Positions 5,336 to 13,619 of a DNA stretch of 14,551 nt are shown one piece after another. The stretch comes from CAYRMN01 sp964425575 (GTDB lineage Bacteria > Patescibacteriota > Patescibacteriia > 2-12-FULL-60-25), in the NCBI GenBank assembly GCA_964425575.1, contig CAYRMN010000029.1, forward strand, positions 1 to 14,551. The letters run 5' to 3'. The notes under the pieces were generated by a model. It was not told the origin of the DNA. It was given only the letters and a program-made list of their open reading frames with translations, and searched no databases. The position numbers and the translations under genes are program-made. Numbering within the stretch: the stretch's first letter is position 1; the number at the start of each line of letters is the position of its first letter.

Positions 5336-6241
5336 TTCAAACCCATGCCTTTTCAAAAGATCGCGAATTCCTTCGTGAAATGGAACCCGAGGCTCCCAAC
5401 CAATCCGCTCTTTGGTGAGAGTAATGTCCGCTAACGTATCCCGCATCTCTCCGGGGCGACCCGGCAAATAGATCCGTTCACCGCCAAATGCATCGGCGAT
5501 TTCGTTAATGGAGTGACGATCCCCCGCTCCAACATTTAAGACCTCCCCCTTACCGATCTTCTCAGACTGCATCGCGAGCATATTCGCTCGAACAACATCC
5601 GAGACATGAGTAAAATCCCGCGTTTGGTTCCCGTCACCTGTGAGAGTAAGAGGCTCACCAGCTGCTTTCTGTCGTAAGAAAATAGCCATCACGGTCACAT
5701 AGGCCCCGTCTGTAGCCATGCGAGGTCCATAGACATTGAAATATCGGAGAGACACGGTCTGCATCCCATAGAACCCCGCAAACTGTTCGGCGACCTTTTC
5801 TCCAACATATTTATGCAAGGCATACGGATTGAGCGGATTGGAAGGCATGTTCGGATGTAGGGGCATTTCTGTCTGGTCTCCATATGCCGAGGAAGAAGCA
5901 GAGTAAATCACACGCTTCACTCCTGCATCACGGGCAGCCACAAACACATTCAGCGTTCCCATGATATTGATCTGCGCTGTTTCAATAGGCTGCTCAATGG
6001 AGAGCGGAATGCGCGGAATGGCACCAACATGAAAGACGCCATCAACGCCTTGAAATACTGGGCGTATTTTTTCTAGATCCGTAAAATCAACCTCGTACAG
6101 CTCTGCGCCCTCCGGAACATTACTGCGCTTTCCCGTTGAAAAATTATCAATGATACGTACCGTATGCCCCTCTTTCAGCAATGCTTCGGAAAGATGACCT
6201 CCGATAAAACCCGCTCCGCCTGTTACAAGATAGATAGACAT
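5324..6241 (-). CDS. NAD-dependent nucleotide-sugar epimerase (extended SDR)
   Basis: This 305-residue protein has the full extended short-chain dehydrogenase layout: NAD-binding TGGAGFIG (7-14), SASSSAYG (114-121) with the catalytic Ser region, and the active-site pair Y140/K144 in PYALHK. YFNVYGPR and the TGDGNQTRDFTHVSD stretch are typical of the UDP-glucose 4-epimerase / UDP-GlcNAc 4-epimerase (GalE/WbpP-like) group. It probably interconverts a UDP-hexose for surface glycan synthesis. The substrate cannot be fixed from sequence, and a dehydratase or decarboxylase of the same fold is less likely. It starts five bases after the stop of the sugar dehydrogenase gene, consistent with one transcript. 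Confidence 0.92.
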   Translation of the reverse strand: MSIYLVTGGAGFIGGHLSEALLKEGHTVRIIDNFSTGKRSNVPEGAELYEVDFTDLEKIRPVFQGVDGVFHVGAIPRIPLSIEQPIETAQINIMGTLNVFVAARDAGVKRVIYSASSSAYGDQTEMPLHPNMPSNPLNPYALHKYVGEKVAEQFAGFYGMQTVSLRYFNVYGPRMATDGAYVTVMAIFLRQKAAGEPLTLTGDGNQTRDFTHVSDVVRANMLAMQSEKIGKGEVLNVGAGDRHSINEIADAFGGERIYLPGRPGEMRDTLADITLTKERIGWEPRVPFHEGIRDLLKRHGFESEL

Positions 6242-6246
6242 AGTGT

Positions 6247-7083
6247 TCAGGAATGGGATTCTTTTTTCGGCGAACCCTCTTTCCAGCTGATATCCAGTTT
6301 TTGAGATTCGACTAAGGCATTATTATACGCTTCAGCTGCTTTGAGAAGGGTGAGCTCAACACCGGCGCGCTCCCCCATTTGAATAAGTGACCGTGTATCC
6401 TTCGGCAGACATTTGCCGCCATACCCGCGATATCCTTTATGGAAAATATCGAGATGCGTAGTTCCTACCATAGGTTCCGCCTTCGCACAATCCTTCACCT
6501 GCTCATAATCTATCCCAAGTCTTTCACACATGTCGTACAGCTGATTGGCATAGGCGACTTTCAGCGCATAAAAGGCATTCCCAAAATATTTTACCATTTC
6601 AGCAGTTTGAGCGGGTACGATTTTTTCAAATGAAGCGCGCGGAAGGAGACCCATAACTTTCTCCGCCTGACTTCGACTCTGAGCCGTATACCCTACGATC
6701 TGACGATTCGGATGTTGCATGTCAAAATCCGCCGTTGTTTCTGTAAGAAATTCCGGATTGAACAACAGCATATGCTGTGGATACAGGGTCTGAAATCGAT
6801 CCGTTGTTCCTGGTAAAATAGTAGACTTCAAAACCACTGTCTTTCCTTCACCTGGAATAGCATCCAAAGCCGCGCGCAAAAATGAATCGTCAAAACCTGA
6901 TCCATCAAGATAATAGGGAGTTGGAACGGCAACAAAAATGACCTCAGCGTCCCGTAAAACTGAGGCATCAGTCAGGCCTTTTGGTGGATCAAATAATCCC
7001 GCTTGGATAGCCTGCGTCTTAAAATACCGGTCCAGGGCTCCCCCAACCATTCCAGTTCCCATGATTGCAATTGTAGAAGACAT
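6247..7083 (-). CDS. Short UDP-glucose/GDP-mannose dehydrogenase-family protein
   Basis: The 278-residue protein starts at MSSTIAIMG; an ATG six codons upstream (7101) is also possible. The N-terminal Rossmann domain has MGTGMVGG. The central domain carries EMVKYFGNAFYALK, holding the conserved Lys and Asn, and the catalytic Cys lies in YGGKCLPKDT (C225). This family oxidises a UDP-hexose or GDP-mannose to the uronic acid using two NAD. Family members are usually 390-450 residues, with a third, C-terminal UDP-binding domain. Here only about 50 residues follow the Cys, ending in a Lys/Glu/Ser-rich tail, so that domain is missing. The gene ends cleanly, five bases before the epimerase, so it looks natural rather than broken. 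Catalytic activity is uncertain. Confidence 0.85.
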   Translation of the reverse strand: MSSTIAIMGTGMVGGALDRYFKTQAIQAGLFDPPKGLTDASVLRDAEVIFVAVPTPYYLDGSGFDDSFLRAALDAIPGEGKTVVLKSTILPGTTDRFQTLYPQHMLLFNPEFLTETTADFDMQHPNRQIVGYTAQSRSQAEKVMGLLPRASFEKIVPAQTAEMVKYFGNAFYALKVAYANQLYDMCERLGIDYEQVKDCAKAEPMVGTTHLDIFHKGYRGYGGKCLPKDTRSLIQMGERAGVELTLLKAAEAYNNALVESQKLDISWKEGSPKKESHS

Positions 7084-7140
7084 AGTGTAATACGTTCTCA
7101 TCCTAAAAGAAAAGAAAACGAAATGGAAGAGGGCGCAATA

Positions 7141-7617
7141 TCATCTGGGTAGATCACGTACCGGACGAGCGGGTATCCCCAAGCAAAGTGTATAGGGAGG
7201 AAGATCGTGCGTAACGACGGCACCAGCTCCCACTACAGCTCCTGTATGAATAGTGACTCCTCCCACAATCGTAACACCACTCGCGATCCAAACGTTGTTT
7301 TGAATGATAACGGGCTTTGCAACATGCGGTCGATCAATCGAGCCAAGGTCGAGCCCACCGGTATGAATATGCACATGAGAAGAAAGATGGACGTCATCAC
7401 CCAACACCACCAACGCTCGCGTATTGATATAGACGCCTTCATTGATCACGACTCGTCTGCCGATACGAATACGCTGAGGAGGATCAATCAAAATCGATCC
7501 TGTCACTCGTATATCCGATGGAGCGCCAGGAATCCACATACGCCACCACCAGGAATACCCAATGCGACGAAAACGCACCCAGCATCCCCATATAGACTCG
7601 GATAATGACAGCGCCAT
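7141..7617 (-). CDS. Hexapeptide-repeat (LbH) acyltransferase
   Basis: The 158-residue protein has a left-handed beta-helix built from hexapeptide repeats, most evident at 38-75 and 104-135 (for example IASGVTIVGGVTIHTGAVVGAG). HVHIHTGG (81-88) contains the likely catalytic His of the maltose/colanic-acid O-acetyltransferase group, and the LGIPARPV end is typical. The N-terminus is Trp-rich and may lie at the membrane surface. It probably O- or N-acetylates a sugar of the surface glycan using acetyl-CoA. It is the first gene of the minus-strand group with the dehydrogenase and epimerase and is transcribed divergently from the flippase. Confidence 0.9.
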   Translation of the reverse strand: MALSLSESIWGCWVRFRRIGYSWWWRMWIPGAPSDIRVTGSILIDPPQRIRIGRRVVINEGVYINTRALVVLGDDVHLSSHVHIHTGGLDLGSIDRPHVAKPVIIQNNVWIASGVTIVGGVTIHTGAVVGAGAVVTHDLPPYTLCLGIPARPVRDLPR

Positions 7618-7677
7618 GCTGGGACAGTATCATAGTAATACTCATTTTCAAGTACGGAACATCTATATACCTCTAAC
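7618..7677. promoter_or_regulatory. Divergent promoter region, acyltransferase/flippase
   Basis: This 60-bp gap must hold both start signals. On the plus strand TATATA (7664-7669) ends eight bases before the flippase ATG. On the minus strand TATGAT lies 11 bases before the acyltransferase ATG, and TTGAAA lies further upstream at a spacing that does not fit it well. AGTAT/ATACT at 7627-7642 form a small inverted repeat that could be an operator. No Shine-Dalgarno motif is seen for either gene. Confidence 0.4.
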
Positions 7678-8967
7678 ATGACACTCAAGCATCGCCTCAT
7701 CAACTTCCTACAAGCGACGCAACGTATTACTAAAACAGACAACCTCTACATCGCGAAGAGTGGTTTTTATCTGTCGGTAACCCATGCTATGGGAATCTTG
7801 AGCGGGGTTGTACTGTACATTCTGATCGGCCGTTTCCTTCCAAAAGAAACGTATGGCCAGTATAGGTATTTTCTATCGATCTTTGGACTATTTGGAATAG
7901 CAGCATTCTCAGGCGTAGAATCTGCCTTGACCCGTGCTGTTGCAAATGGCTATGAAGGATCATTGGTGCAGGCTTTTAAACAAAAATTGATGGGTGGATT
8001 CATAGGCTCGTTCATATGCGTGTTGGTGGCTGGCTATTATGTAAGCCACCAACGATCCGACCTCGCCTACGCTTTTGTTCTCATTGCTCTTTTGGCACCC
8101 TGGATTTATGCCGGAAATATCTATGGAGCTTTTCTAAATGGAAAAAAAGAGTTTCGCGTCTACGGAAAAATCAATACCTGTCTCAATATCTTGGCAGCGC
8201 TCGGCATGGCCATCGTATTTGTAACGTCCAAACGTCCCCTCATTTTACTTATTGCTTTTTTGTGTACAAGTCTCGTCAACATTATCGGATTCATATATGC
8301 ACGACGTCATCAACGGAATGACGCCATTGATCCCGACATGAAGGCCTACGCCTTCCATCTCTCTGGATTGGATGTCTTTGGTGTTATCGCGAACAGCATA
8401 GACAGCATACTCATTTTTCACTTTCTCGGCGCACAGTCGTTAGCGATCTATTCACTTGCCATTATACCCGTAGAACAAGTCAAGGGATTCTTAAAAATTT
8501 TCCAGTCTCTTGCGTTTCCAAAGCTCACACTTCACGCCATCTCTGCAGTCCACAAAACATTCGTACATAAAATTCGACTCTTTATTATTGGCACCGCCTG
8601 TCTCATTGGAATATATATTCTTGCCGCACCAATTTTTTTTCATATCTTCTTCCCCTTGTACCAAGATTCGGCTCTGTACTCACAAGTCTATAGTCTATCC
8701 CTTATTCTTGGCGTCCCCGCCTCACTCTACGTAACGCTCTTTACCGCTAAAGGACTGCGACGAGAAACAATGTTATTTACAGTGATTAGCTATTCATTAC
8801 AAATCATCTTTTTAGTAATTGGAAGCTGGCTTTATGGCATATGGGGAGCCATACTCGCCCGCCTCCTCTCACGCTCATTGATGTTCCTTACTTCTCACCG
8901 CCTTTTTCAGCGTGTTTTGTCCCAAGACGTCGAAATGCGTCAAACCGTTGAAATGCCCATACCCTGA
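7678..8967 (+). CDS. Wzx-like polysaccharide flippase
   Basis: This 429-residue integral membrane protein has about 12 hydrophobic segments spread over its length. The N-terminal block, with IGRFLPKETYGQYRYFLSIF, matches the polysaccharide-biosynthesis (Wzx/RfbX, MVF/MATE-like) flippase family, where the phrase 'lgr.l....yG.y' opens the protein. Members move lipid-linked oligosaccharides from the cytoplasmic to the outer leaflet. It is the only plus-strand gene in the glycan locus. Its C-terminal 26 codons overlap the convergent FemAB/GNAT-like gene (8888-8967). The start is preceded by TATATA but not by a Shine-Dalgarno motif. Confidence 0.92.
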   Translation: MTLKHRLINFLQATQRITKTDNLYIAKSGFYLSVTHAMGILSGVVLYILIGRFLPKETYGQYRYFLSIFGLFGIAAFSGVESALTRAVANGYEGSLVQAFKQKLMGGFIGSFICVLVAGYYVSHQRSDLAYAFVLIALLAPWIYAGNIYGAFLNGKKEFRVYGKINTCLNILAALGMAIVFVTSKRPLILLIAFLCTSLVNIIGFIYARRHQRNDAIDPDMKAYAFHLSGLDVFGVIANSIDSILIFHFLGAQSLAIYSLAIIPVEQVKGFLKIFQSLAFPKLTLHAISAVHKTFVHKIRLFIIGTACLIGIYILAAPIFFHIFFPLYQDSALYSQVYSLSLILGVPASLYVTLFTAKGLRRETMLFTVISYSLQIIFLVIGSWLYGIWGAILARLLSRSLMFLTSHRLFQRVLSQDVEMRQTVEMPIP

Positions 8968-9709
8968 AGCGTGCACGCATCGTTGCGAAGTGCTCAAATA
9001 AACGATAGGCAGTTGAGGCATGAATATACTGATATTCATCTTCAATATGAGCTCCAAAACCGCTCTTGAAGCGTGCAATGGATTCCTTTTCAGGATCGGT
9101 AAGATTAATAGAAGCTAGATCAACCAATATCGCTCCATGCTCTTTGGCGTACGTACATATTTCGTAGATTAGTCTTTTTGATGCGTATCCAATGATTTTA
9201 TACAATTGTTGATCAGCCATGTCTTTCGCCTGTAGGCGAATAGAATAGATCGACCGGATACGTAGCTTGTTGTGTTCCTGAAAAAAAGAAACTCCCGAAA
9301 TAAATCTGCCCTGAAAATAGGCCCCCGCGTGCAAAAAAACGTCAAACTCTTTTTGTGAGATAGGAGCGCGATGCTGACTGTATTCAAATGCCGAATAGGC
9401 TTCAAAGGCCATGGATGATGTGGTATCTGGAATCCGGATTTCTAGATCAGGCATACGCAAGGTACGATTGATTTCATTTCGTACCGTATCCCGAAAACGG
9501 GAAAATACGACCTCTATAGCATCAGTAACATAAATATTCGGCGTCTTCTTGTGCTTACAACGAAATTCCTGTAACCCCTCCAACGGATGATGAATTAAAA
9601 GACTGATCCGATCATACGTACGTTGTAGCATTCGGATTTCCGCTACACTAATATCTTCAAGAAAAATATCGATAGCACAAAATGGCCCTCTTTGTTTTAT
9701 AATTCTCAT
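8888..9709 (-). CDS. FemAB/GNAT-like acyltransferase-domain protein
   Basis: The 273-residue protein shows no membrane segment. The second half has the pattern of a GNAT-fold transferase as used in FemAB-like and polysaccharide-linked enzymes: alternating strands (FISGVSFFQEHNKLRIRSIY), a helix (RLIYEICTYAKEHG), ILVDLASINL, then ARFKSGFGAHIEDEYQYI at 212-229, the usual 'fKsgFG' turn. The end is Arg/Lys-rich. Such proteins attach an acyl or aminoacyl group to a sugar or peptide. The donor and acceptor are unknown, and the family assignment rests on pattern rather than strong motifs. The gene starts one base after the deacetylase stop. Its 3' end overlaps the flippase by 80 bp. Confidence 0.65.
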   Translation of the reverse strand: MRIIKQRGPFCAIDIFLEDISVAEIRMLQRTYDRISLLIHHPLEGLQEFRCKHKKTPNIYVTDAIEVVFSRFRDTVRNEINRTLRMPDLEIRIPDTTSSMAFEAYSAFEYSQHRAPISQKEFDVFLHAGAYFQGRFISGVSFFQEHNKLRIRSIYSIRLQAKDMADQQLYKIIGYASKRLIYEICTYAKEHGAILVDLASINLTDPEKESIARFKSGFGAHIEDEYQYIHASTAYRLFEHFATMRARFRVWAFQRFDAFRRLGTKHAEKGGEK

Positions 9710-9710
9710 A

Positions 9711-10463
9711 TTACGTTCCCCACACCAATGTTCGATACACTCGCGCCTTAAATTTCCATAGAGGCAATACCCGGGTAACGGGCATACGTGGCACTCTATA
9801 GCGAGATATCCCAGCTCTCACGCAGCCATGACCTGCGCAGGCAAGAATGTAACCGGCATCCCGAACAACATCCTCGTGTCTTTTATCATAGCGCCCTTTC
9901 GGATAGCTTAATCTAGTCACCAGCTGACCAGATACTTGCTGCAAAATCGACCGAGATGTCTGACATTCTTCGCGCAGATCCTCACGAGAGCAGCTGGAAA
10001 GGTCACGATGCGTATGACTGTGACTGCCGACTTCAAAACCAGCTGCAGCCAGAAGATTAACATCTTCACTCCTCAGGGGTTCAAGACCTGTCTGCGGGTC
10101 GCTGGTCACGATGGTAAAACGCGTCGTAATAAAAAATGTTGCAGGAATATTCCTGGAACGTAAGGCCGGCATCGCATACTGAAGCCAATCTTGATATCCG
10201 TCATCAAAAGTAATCGCTACCGATGGTCGACGCATTCTTGTTGTTTTTCCATCTACAATCTCCTGTACTTCAGCCAATGGGACGCAAGCGAACTCCAATG
10301 TCAGCCAATTAAGTTGGGCATGAAATGCCTCTGGAGAAACCGCATGAATCCATGAACTTTCACTGATCGAATGGTAGGCAAGAATGACGCCTGAAGATAC
10401 ACCGTAAAAACGAATCCATACGCGTGCCATGCATCCCAAAATAAACTCAATACAATCTTTCAT
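9711..10463 (-). CDS. Polysaccharide deacetylase (NodB/CE4)
   Basis: This 250-residue protein contains the carbohydrate esterase 4 motifs in order: YHSI (30-33), TFDDGY (85-90) with catalytic and metal-binding Asp, SHSHTH (147-152) giving the two metal-binding His (H148, H152), and SYPKGRYD (196-203). These enzymes remove N-acetyl groups from GlcNAc-type sugars in chitin, peptidoglycan or exopolysaccharide. The N-terminus has a short hydrophobic stretch (CIEFILGCMARVWIRFYG) that could act as a membrane anchor, so a location at or outside the membrane is possible. Given its neighbours, the target is probably the surface glycan made by this locus. It starts six bases after the glycosyltransferase stop. 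Confidence 0.93.
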   Translation of the reverse strand: MKDCIEFILGCMARVWIRFYGVSSGVILAYHSISESSWIHAVSPEAFHAQLNWLTLEFACVPLAEVQEIVDGKTTRMRRPSVAITFDDGYQDWLQYAMPALRSRNIPATFFITTRFTIVTSDPQTGLEPLRSEDVNLLAAAGFEVGSHSHTHRDLSSCSREDLREECQTSRSILQQVSGQLVTRLSYPKGRYDKRHEDVVRDAGYILACAGHGCVRAGISRYRVPRMPVTRVLPLWKFKARVYRTLVWGT

Positions 10464-10469
10464 ATCAAA

Positions 10470-11648
10470 CTATGAGCTTCGCGCCTGAAGAAAGGCTAGG
10501 ATCCGTCGACCCCGCTCCATCCAGGTGTACCGTTCTGCATCAACATGAGCACCATCAATCAGATGCGCTTGTAATTCTTTATTCTGATTGAGTTGATGAA
10601 CGGCGTTTACCCACTCTTCAGGACGATCAGCATTCACCAATAAAGCGTTGTGCTCGTTGATAAGAATCTCTTCTACCGGAGGAGTCGCAGCGGCAATAAT
10701 CGGCTTGTTCACGGCGAGATAATCAAACATTTTCGACGGGGATGAACCGGGCGCTGTCCCAACGCGGGGCATAAGTAAAATATCCGCAGCCCGTAAGTAC
10801 CGCATCAGTTTTATTCGATCGCACCACGGACGAATAATGATCCGATCAGCCACTCCTATCTTGCTCGCACGCTCCATAAGCTGGTTCGCATCATTCGTTC
10901 CCTCTCGTTCGCCAACGATCAGAGAAACGTAGGTATCTGACAACGACGCCAGCACATCTACCATCGTTTCAACTTCGTAACTTATCCCTTGAATCGTTGC
11001 CCCCAGTGAGCCGGTATAACACAGGATCGTTTTAGACTGAGGCAAATCTAATTCACGGCGCAATGCCGATGAATCATCTGTGGGTACTAATTCCAATTCA
11101 ACCGCATGGCAGGGTGCCACGATGCATGCCTGGTCCGATAGATGATAAAAATCTTTCAAAGCTTTGGTGATGGCCACAACTCCACGTGCCGTTTTGATGC
11201 TGAGCGACGTAACAAATTGAGGAATGGCTTTAAAAATGTAGACATAGTGGCTTTCAAAAAAAACCGGCTTCCTTACAAAGGAACGCCATACTAGGGCAGG
11301 AAACAGTAGAAGATGATTACGATAATAGACCGCATCGAATTGATGACGATTCTTCCAAAGATAGAGCGCTAAAGACAGGTTCAAACGAACAAAGGCAACG
11401 AGTCGACGAATCCGGGATGCATGAAATTGTTCCAACGTGGTTACGCTGCCTAAAAAATGACATGAAAATGGGACCGTAATGCCATGACGCCGGAAGATAA
11501 CGGCAAGGTCACCAGGAGGAACGTCGGAAAAAATAAGAGATACGTTTCCTCCAGCTCTCTGAAGAGCTTCGCAGGTTTTTAACGTATTATGAACATGCGC
11601 CCTGCTCCCTTCAATGTTCATTTGAGTGATGTTCGCAATACGCAGCAT
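10470..11648 (-). CDS. Glycosyltransferase family 4 (GT-B)
   Basis: The 392-residue protein starts at MLRIANITQ (ATG at 11648). A TTG further upstream would overlap the kinase gene and is unlikely. It has a GT-B layout: an N-terminal acceptor domain (ESRAHVHNT-like opening with EGSRAHVHNTLKTCEAL), ESHYVYIFK, then the donor-binding domain beginning at LCYTGSLGATIQG. The C-terminal signature is SPSKMFDYLAVNKPIIAAATPPVEEIL (from about 303), the GT4 'S-P-x-K-x-F-E-Y-M-A' type with Asp in place of the usual first Glu. It transfers an activated sugar to a glycan or lipid carrier in the cytoplasm. Donor and linkage are unknown. It is the only glycosyltransferase visible in the locus. Confidence 0.92.
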   Translation of the reverse strand: MLRIANITQMNIEGSRAHVHNTLKTCEALQRAGGNVSLIFSDVPPGDLAVIFRRHGITVPFSCHFLGSVTTLEQFHASRIRRLVAFVRLNLSLALYLWKNRHQFDAVYYRNHLLLFPALVWRSFVRKPVFFESHYVYIFKAIPQFVTSLSIKTARGVVAITKALKDFYHLSDQACIVAPCHAVELELVPTDDSSALRRELDLPQSKTILCYTGSLGATIQGISYEVETMVDVLASLSDTYVSLIVGEREGTNDANQLMERASKIGVADRIIIRPWCDRIKLMRYLRAADILLMPRVGTAPGSSPSKMFDYLAVNKPIIAAATPPVEEILINEHNALLVNADRPEEWVNAVHQLNQNKELQAHLIDGAHVDAERYTWMERGRRILAFLQARSS

Positions 11649-11655
11649 ATCCGTC

Positions 11656-12570
11656 TTACTTCCACTCCTCAATCCACTTCATCGTCAACAAAAATGTTTT
11701 TTCGAAATCCTCATCAATCACGAAGCGTTCATATAGATGGACACGAAGCCGCTTCCGCCATTCCGTTGCTATCACATATAAAAAAGCCAGAAGCGGGAAC
11801 ACTTCATCCGAACACTGAAGCAAGTTGAGATACTGCTGAATTTCAACTCGATAGTGCGTAAATGGATTTTCATGCTTTTGGACAACCCGTTCGATAAACG
11901 TCAAAATATCAAACAGAGGGATATCAATATCTCCATACCGATCCCAATCAACAGCAGCAAGTTCACCATTGGATTGTAAAAGGATATTTGATGGAGTGGC
12001 GTCTCCATGAGCCGCAATGCTTGACATGCGGCTTACTGCATCACCTGCTCGCTCAAGAAACTGCTCGAACTGAGCATCAAGTTTCATCTGCAGTCGTTCC
12101 TGAAATCCCATATCGCTACAAAAACGACGATACACAGACGAAAGATCACTATGCTGTGTTGATGCTCGGGCCGCTGCCGTGTGCCACGCCCGAAGCACAC
12201 CAAGGCCCTGATTGACTTCGTGCTTGTTCTGGATATCAAGAGGTCGTCCGTGCACAATGCCTTCAGCCGAAACAGCATACCCGCCCAACGAGACGCACCA
12301 GCGGGGCGTTGGTATATGTAACCCATATTGGAGCCTATGCTGATCTGTGTAGGCACGTTTCAAAGCCTCATGCGCATGTTCAATCACGGAGTTGTCGCGT
12401 GTATGACGTACACTTTTTAAAAACAAAACAGGCTCTCGTTCACGAAACACCACAAACGACACTTTCGGATTTCGATAGGCCATGCCATTGTGCAATTTCA
12501 AGCACGAAACAGCCTCCCCTACTGGGATCTTCTCCTGCGTATGTACGATCACTTTGAGTTCTGGAATCAT
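11656..12570 (-). CDS. Phosphotransferase of the aminoglycoside/choline kinase fold
   Basis: This 304-residue protein carries the kinase catalytic loop HGDATPSN (188-195), with Asp190 the likely base and Asn195 a metal ligand, followed by AAVDWDRYGDIDIPLFDI (205-222) with the DWD metal site. This is the APH/choline-kinase pattern. The N-lobe is less clear; a Lys at 52 (FLKSV) could bind ATP. Although the fold is shared with antibiotic-resistance kinases, nothing here suggests resistance. Within this locus the substrate is more likely a sugar, glycan end or lipid. Its ATG overlaps the stop of the upstream methyltransferase by 4 bp (ATGA), which implies coupled translation and possibly a joint task. 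Confidence 0.82.
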   Translation of the reverse strand: MIPELKVIVHTQEKIPVGEAVSCLKLHNGMAYRNPKVSFVVFREREPVLFLKSVRHTRDNSVIEHAHEALKRAYTDQHRLQYGLHIPTPRWCVSLGGYAVSAEGIVHGRPLDIQNKHEVNQGLGVLRAWHTAAARASTQHSDLSSVYRRFCSDMGFQERLQMKLDAQFEQFLERAGDAVSRMSSIAAHGDATPSNILLQSNGELAAVDWDRYGDIDIPLFDILTFIERVVQKHENPFTHYRVEIQQYLNLLQCSDEVFPLLAFLYVIATEWRKRLRVHLYERFVIDEDFEKTFLLTMKWIEEWK

Positions 12571-13619
12571 ACGTGTTCGGGTTTAATGGCGTACAAATTG
12601 TAACTAAAGAAAAAATATCGGTAGAGCCACAACACGCCTGGTATCCGCGATAACACGCGCACAAGTTGTTTTTTCCAGCTCAGTGCTCCCATCAGATTCT
12701 GGATCGCGAAGGACATACAGGCCGTATTTTCAAAAGGAATCAATAATCGCTGGTCGTTATATCCCGGAAAAGGCATAACAACATTCGTATCCATAAAACC
12801 GGCGCGTTGTAATAAACGGATATATCCCCCTTTCCCATGAGTATACGTCCGGTAATCCTTCCCAAGACGTACGCGGCAATAGGCTCGCGCCAGAAAACGA
12901 GGCATAAGGCTCGTAAATGGAAGGCCAATGTGATCCTCTCCCCCGGTCCAGTAGGTAAAGGCCCAACGGTTTTCAATGCCAATATATAATCGACCGCCCG
13001 GACGAAGAAGGCGAAAACACTTCTGAAGCGCCCACACCTGCACATCATATGGATCAGCAAACTTCATGCTCTGCCCCACCCACTCTAAAATACCGTTGAA
13101 AATAATAACGTCAAACCGCCCTTCAGCTAGCGGAAGTTCCATAAAATCACCCACAAAAATATCAATATTAGTTTTCTGTTCATGGGTGGCGCGTAATTGC
13201 ACAAATTTGGCACGGGCCCACGACGCGTCAAACGCCACAACGTGATCAACGACATCGCACAAAGCAAATGTGTTTCCGCCCATGCCGCACCCGACATCTA
13301 ACACCCAATCCGTAGGCTTGATCGTCATGCCAAAGCGCCAATCCGCCCGGCTATGGTCAAAAAAGAACCGGAACCGGTCAGGATCTGTTCGGCGAAGCGA
13401 TTCCGCGACCGCTAGCAAGCCACGTTCACGGATGTCCACTAGCATGGCGGTCATATCCACTTCAGAAAGCTCTCCCCAATATCGATCCTCGGTAAACATG
13501 GGCAATCCTTCCCGGATTGGCCAGGATCGATGGCACTCGGAACACGAGACATTTTCCGTCGTAGACCGGAGGATCGGATGGGGCTCGGGACAGAGGGGAC
13601 AATAGAACGTTAGGCTCAT
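12567..13619 (-). CDS. SAM methyltransferase with N-terminal zinc-ribbon
   Basis: The start at 13619 is chosen because this ATG forms an ATGA overlap with the preceding stop; the 350-residue protein begins MSLTFYCPLC. Four cysteines (C7, C10, C26, C29) form a CxxC...CxxC zinc-ribbon of the Trm112-like type. A class I methyltransferase domain follows, with motif I VLDVGCGMGG (106-115), the acidic post-II region VGDFMELPL and LLRPGGRLYIGIENRW. The segment EDHIGLPFTSLMPR...YRTYTHGKGGYIRLLQRAGF is distinctive and, from memory, recurs in polysaccharide-cluster methyltransferases. The target is probably a glycan or its phosphorylated end. The kinase gene follows with a 4-bp overlap. Confidence 0.88.
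   Translation of the reverse strand: MSLTFYCPLCPEPHPILRSTTENVSCSECHRSWPIREGLPMFTEDRYWGELSEVDMTAMLVDIRERGLLAVAESLRRTDPDRFRFFFDHSRADWRFGMTIKPTDWVLDVGCGMGGNTFALCDVVDHVVAFDASWARAKFVQLRATHEQKTNIDIFVGDFMELPLAEGRFDVIIFNGILEWVGQSMKFADPYDVQVWALQKCFRLLRPGGRLYIGIENRWAFTYWTGGEDHIGLPFTSLMPRFLARAYCRVRLGKDYRTYTHGKGGYIRLLQRAGFMDTNVVMPFPGYNDQRLLIPFENTACMSFAIQNLMGALSWKKQLVRVLSRIPGVLWLYRYFFFSYNLYAIKPEHV

Noticed and set aside
7207..7605. 132-codon plus-strand frame antisense to the acyltransferase
   Set aside because: The opposite strand encodes clear hexapeptide repeats, whose periodicity keeps the antisense frame open.
11649..11672. Upstream TTG start of the glycosyltransferase (adds 8 residues)
   Set aside because: It would overlap the kinase gene by 17 bases and adds residues unlike the family start, whereas MLRIANITQ begins the first beta strand.
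11656..12570. Antibiotic-resistance aminoglycoside kinase
   Set aside because: Only the general kinase fold is shared. Its place in a glycan operon and overlap with a methyltransferase gene make a biosynthetic role more likely.
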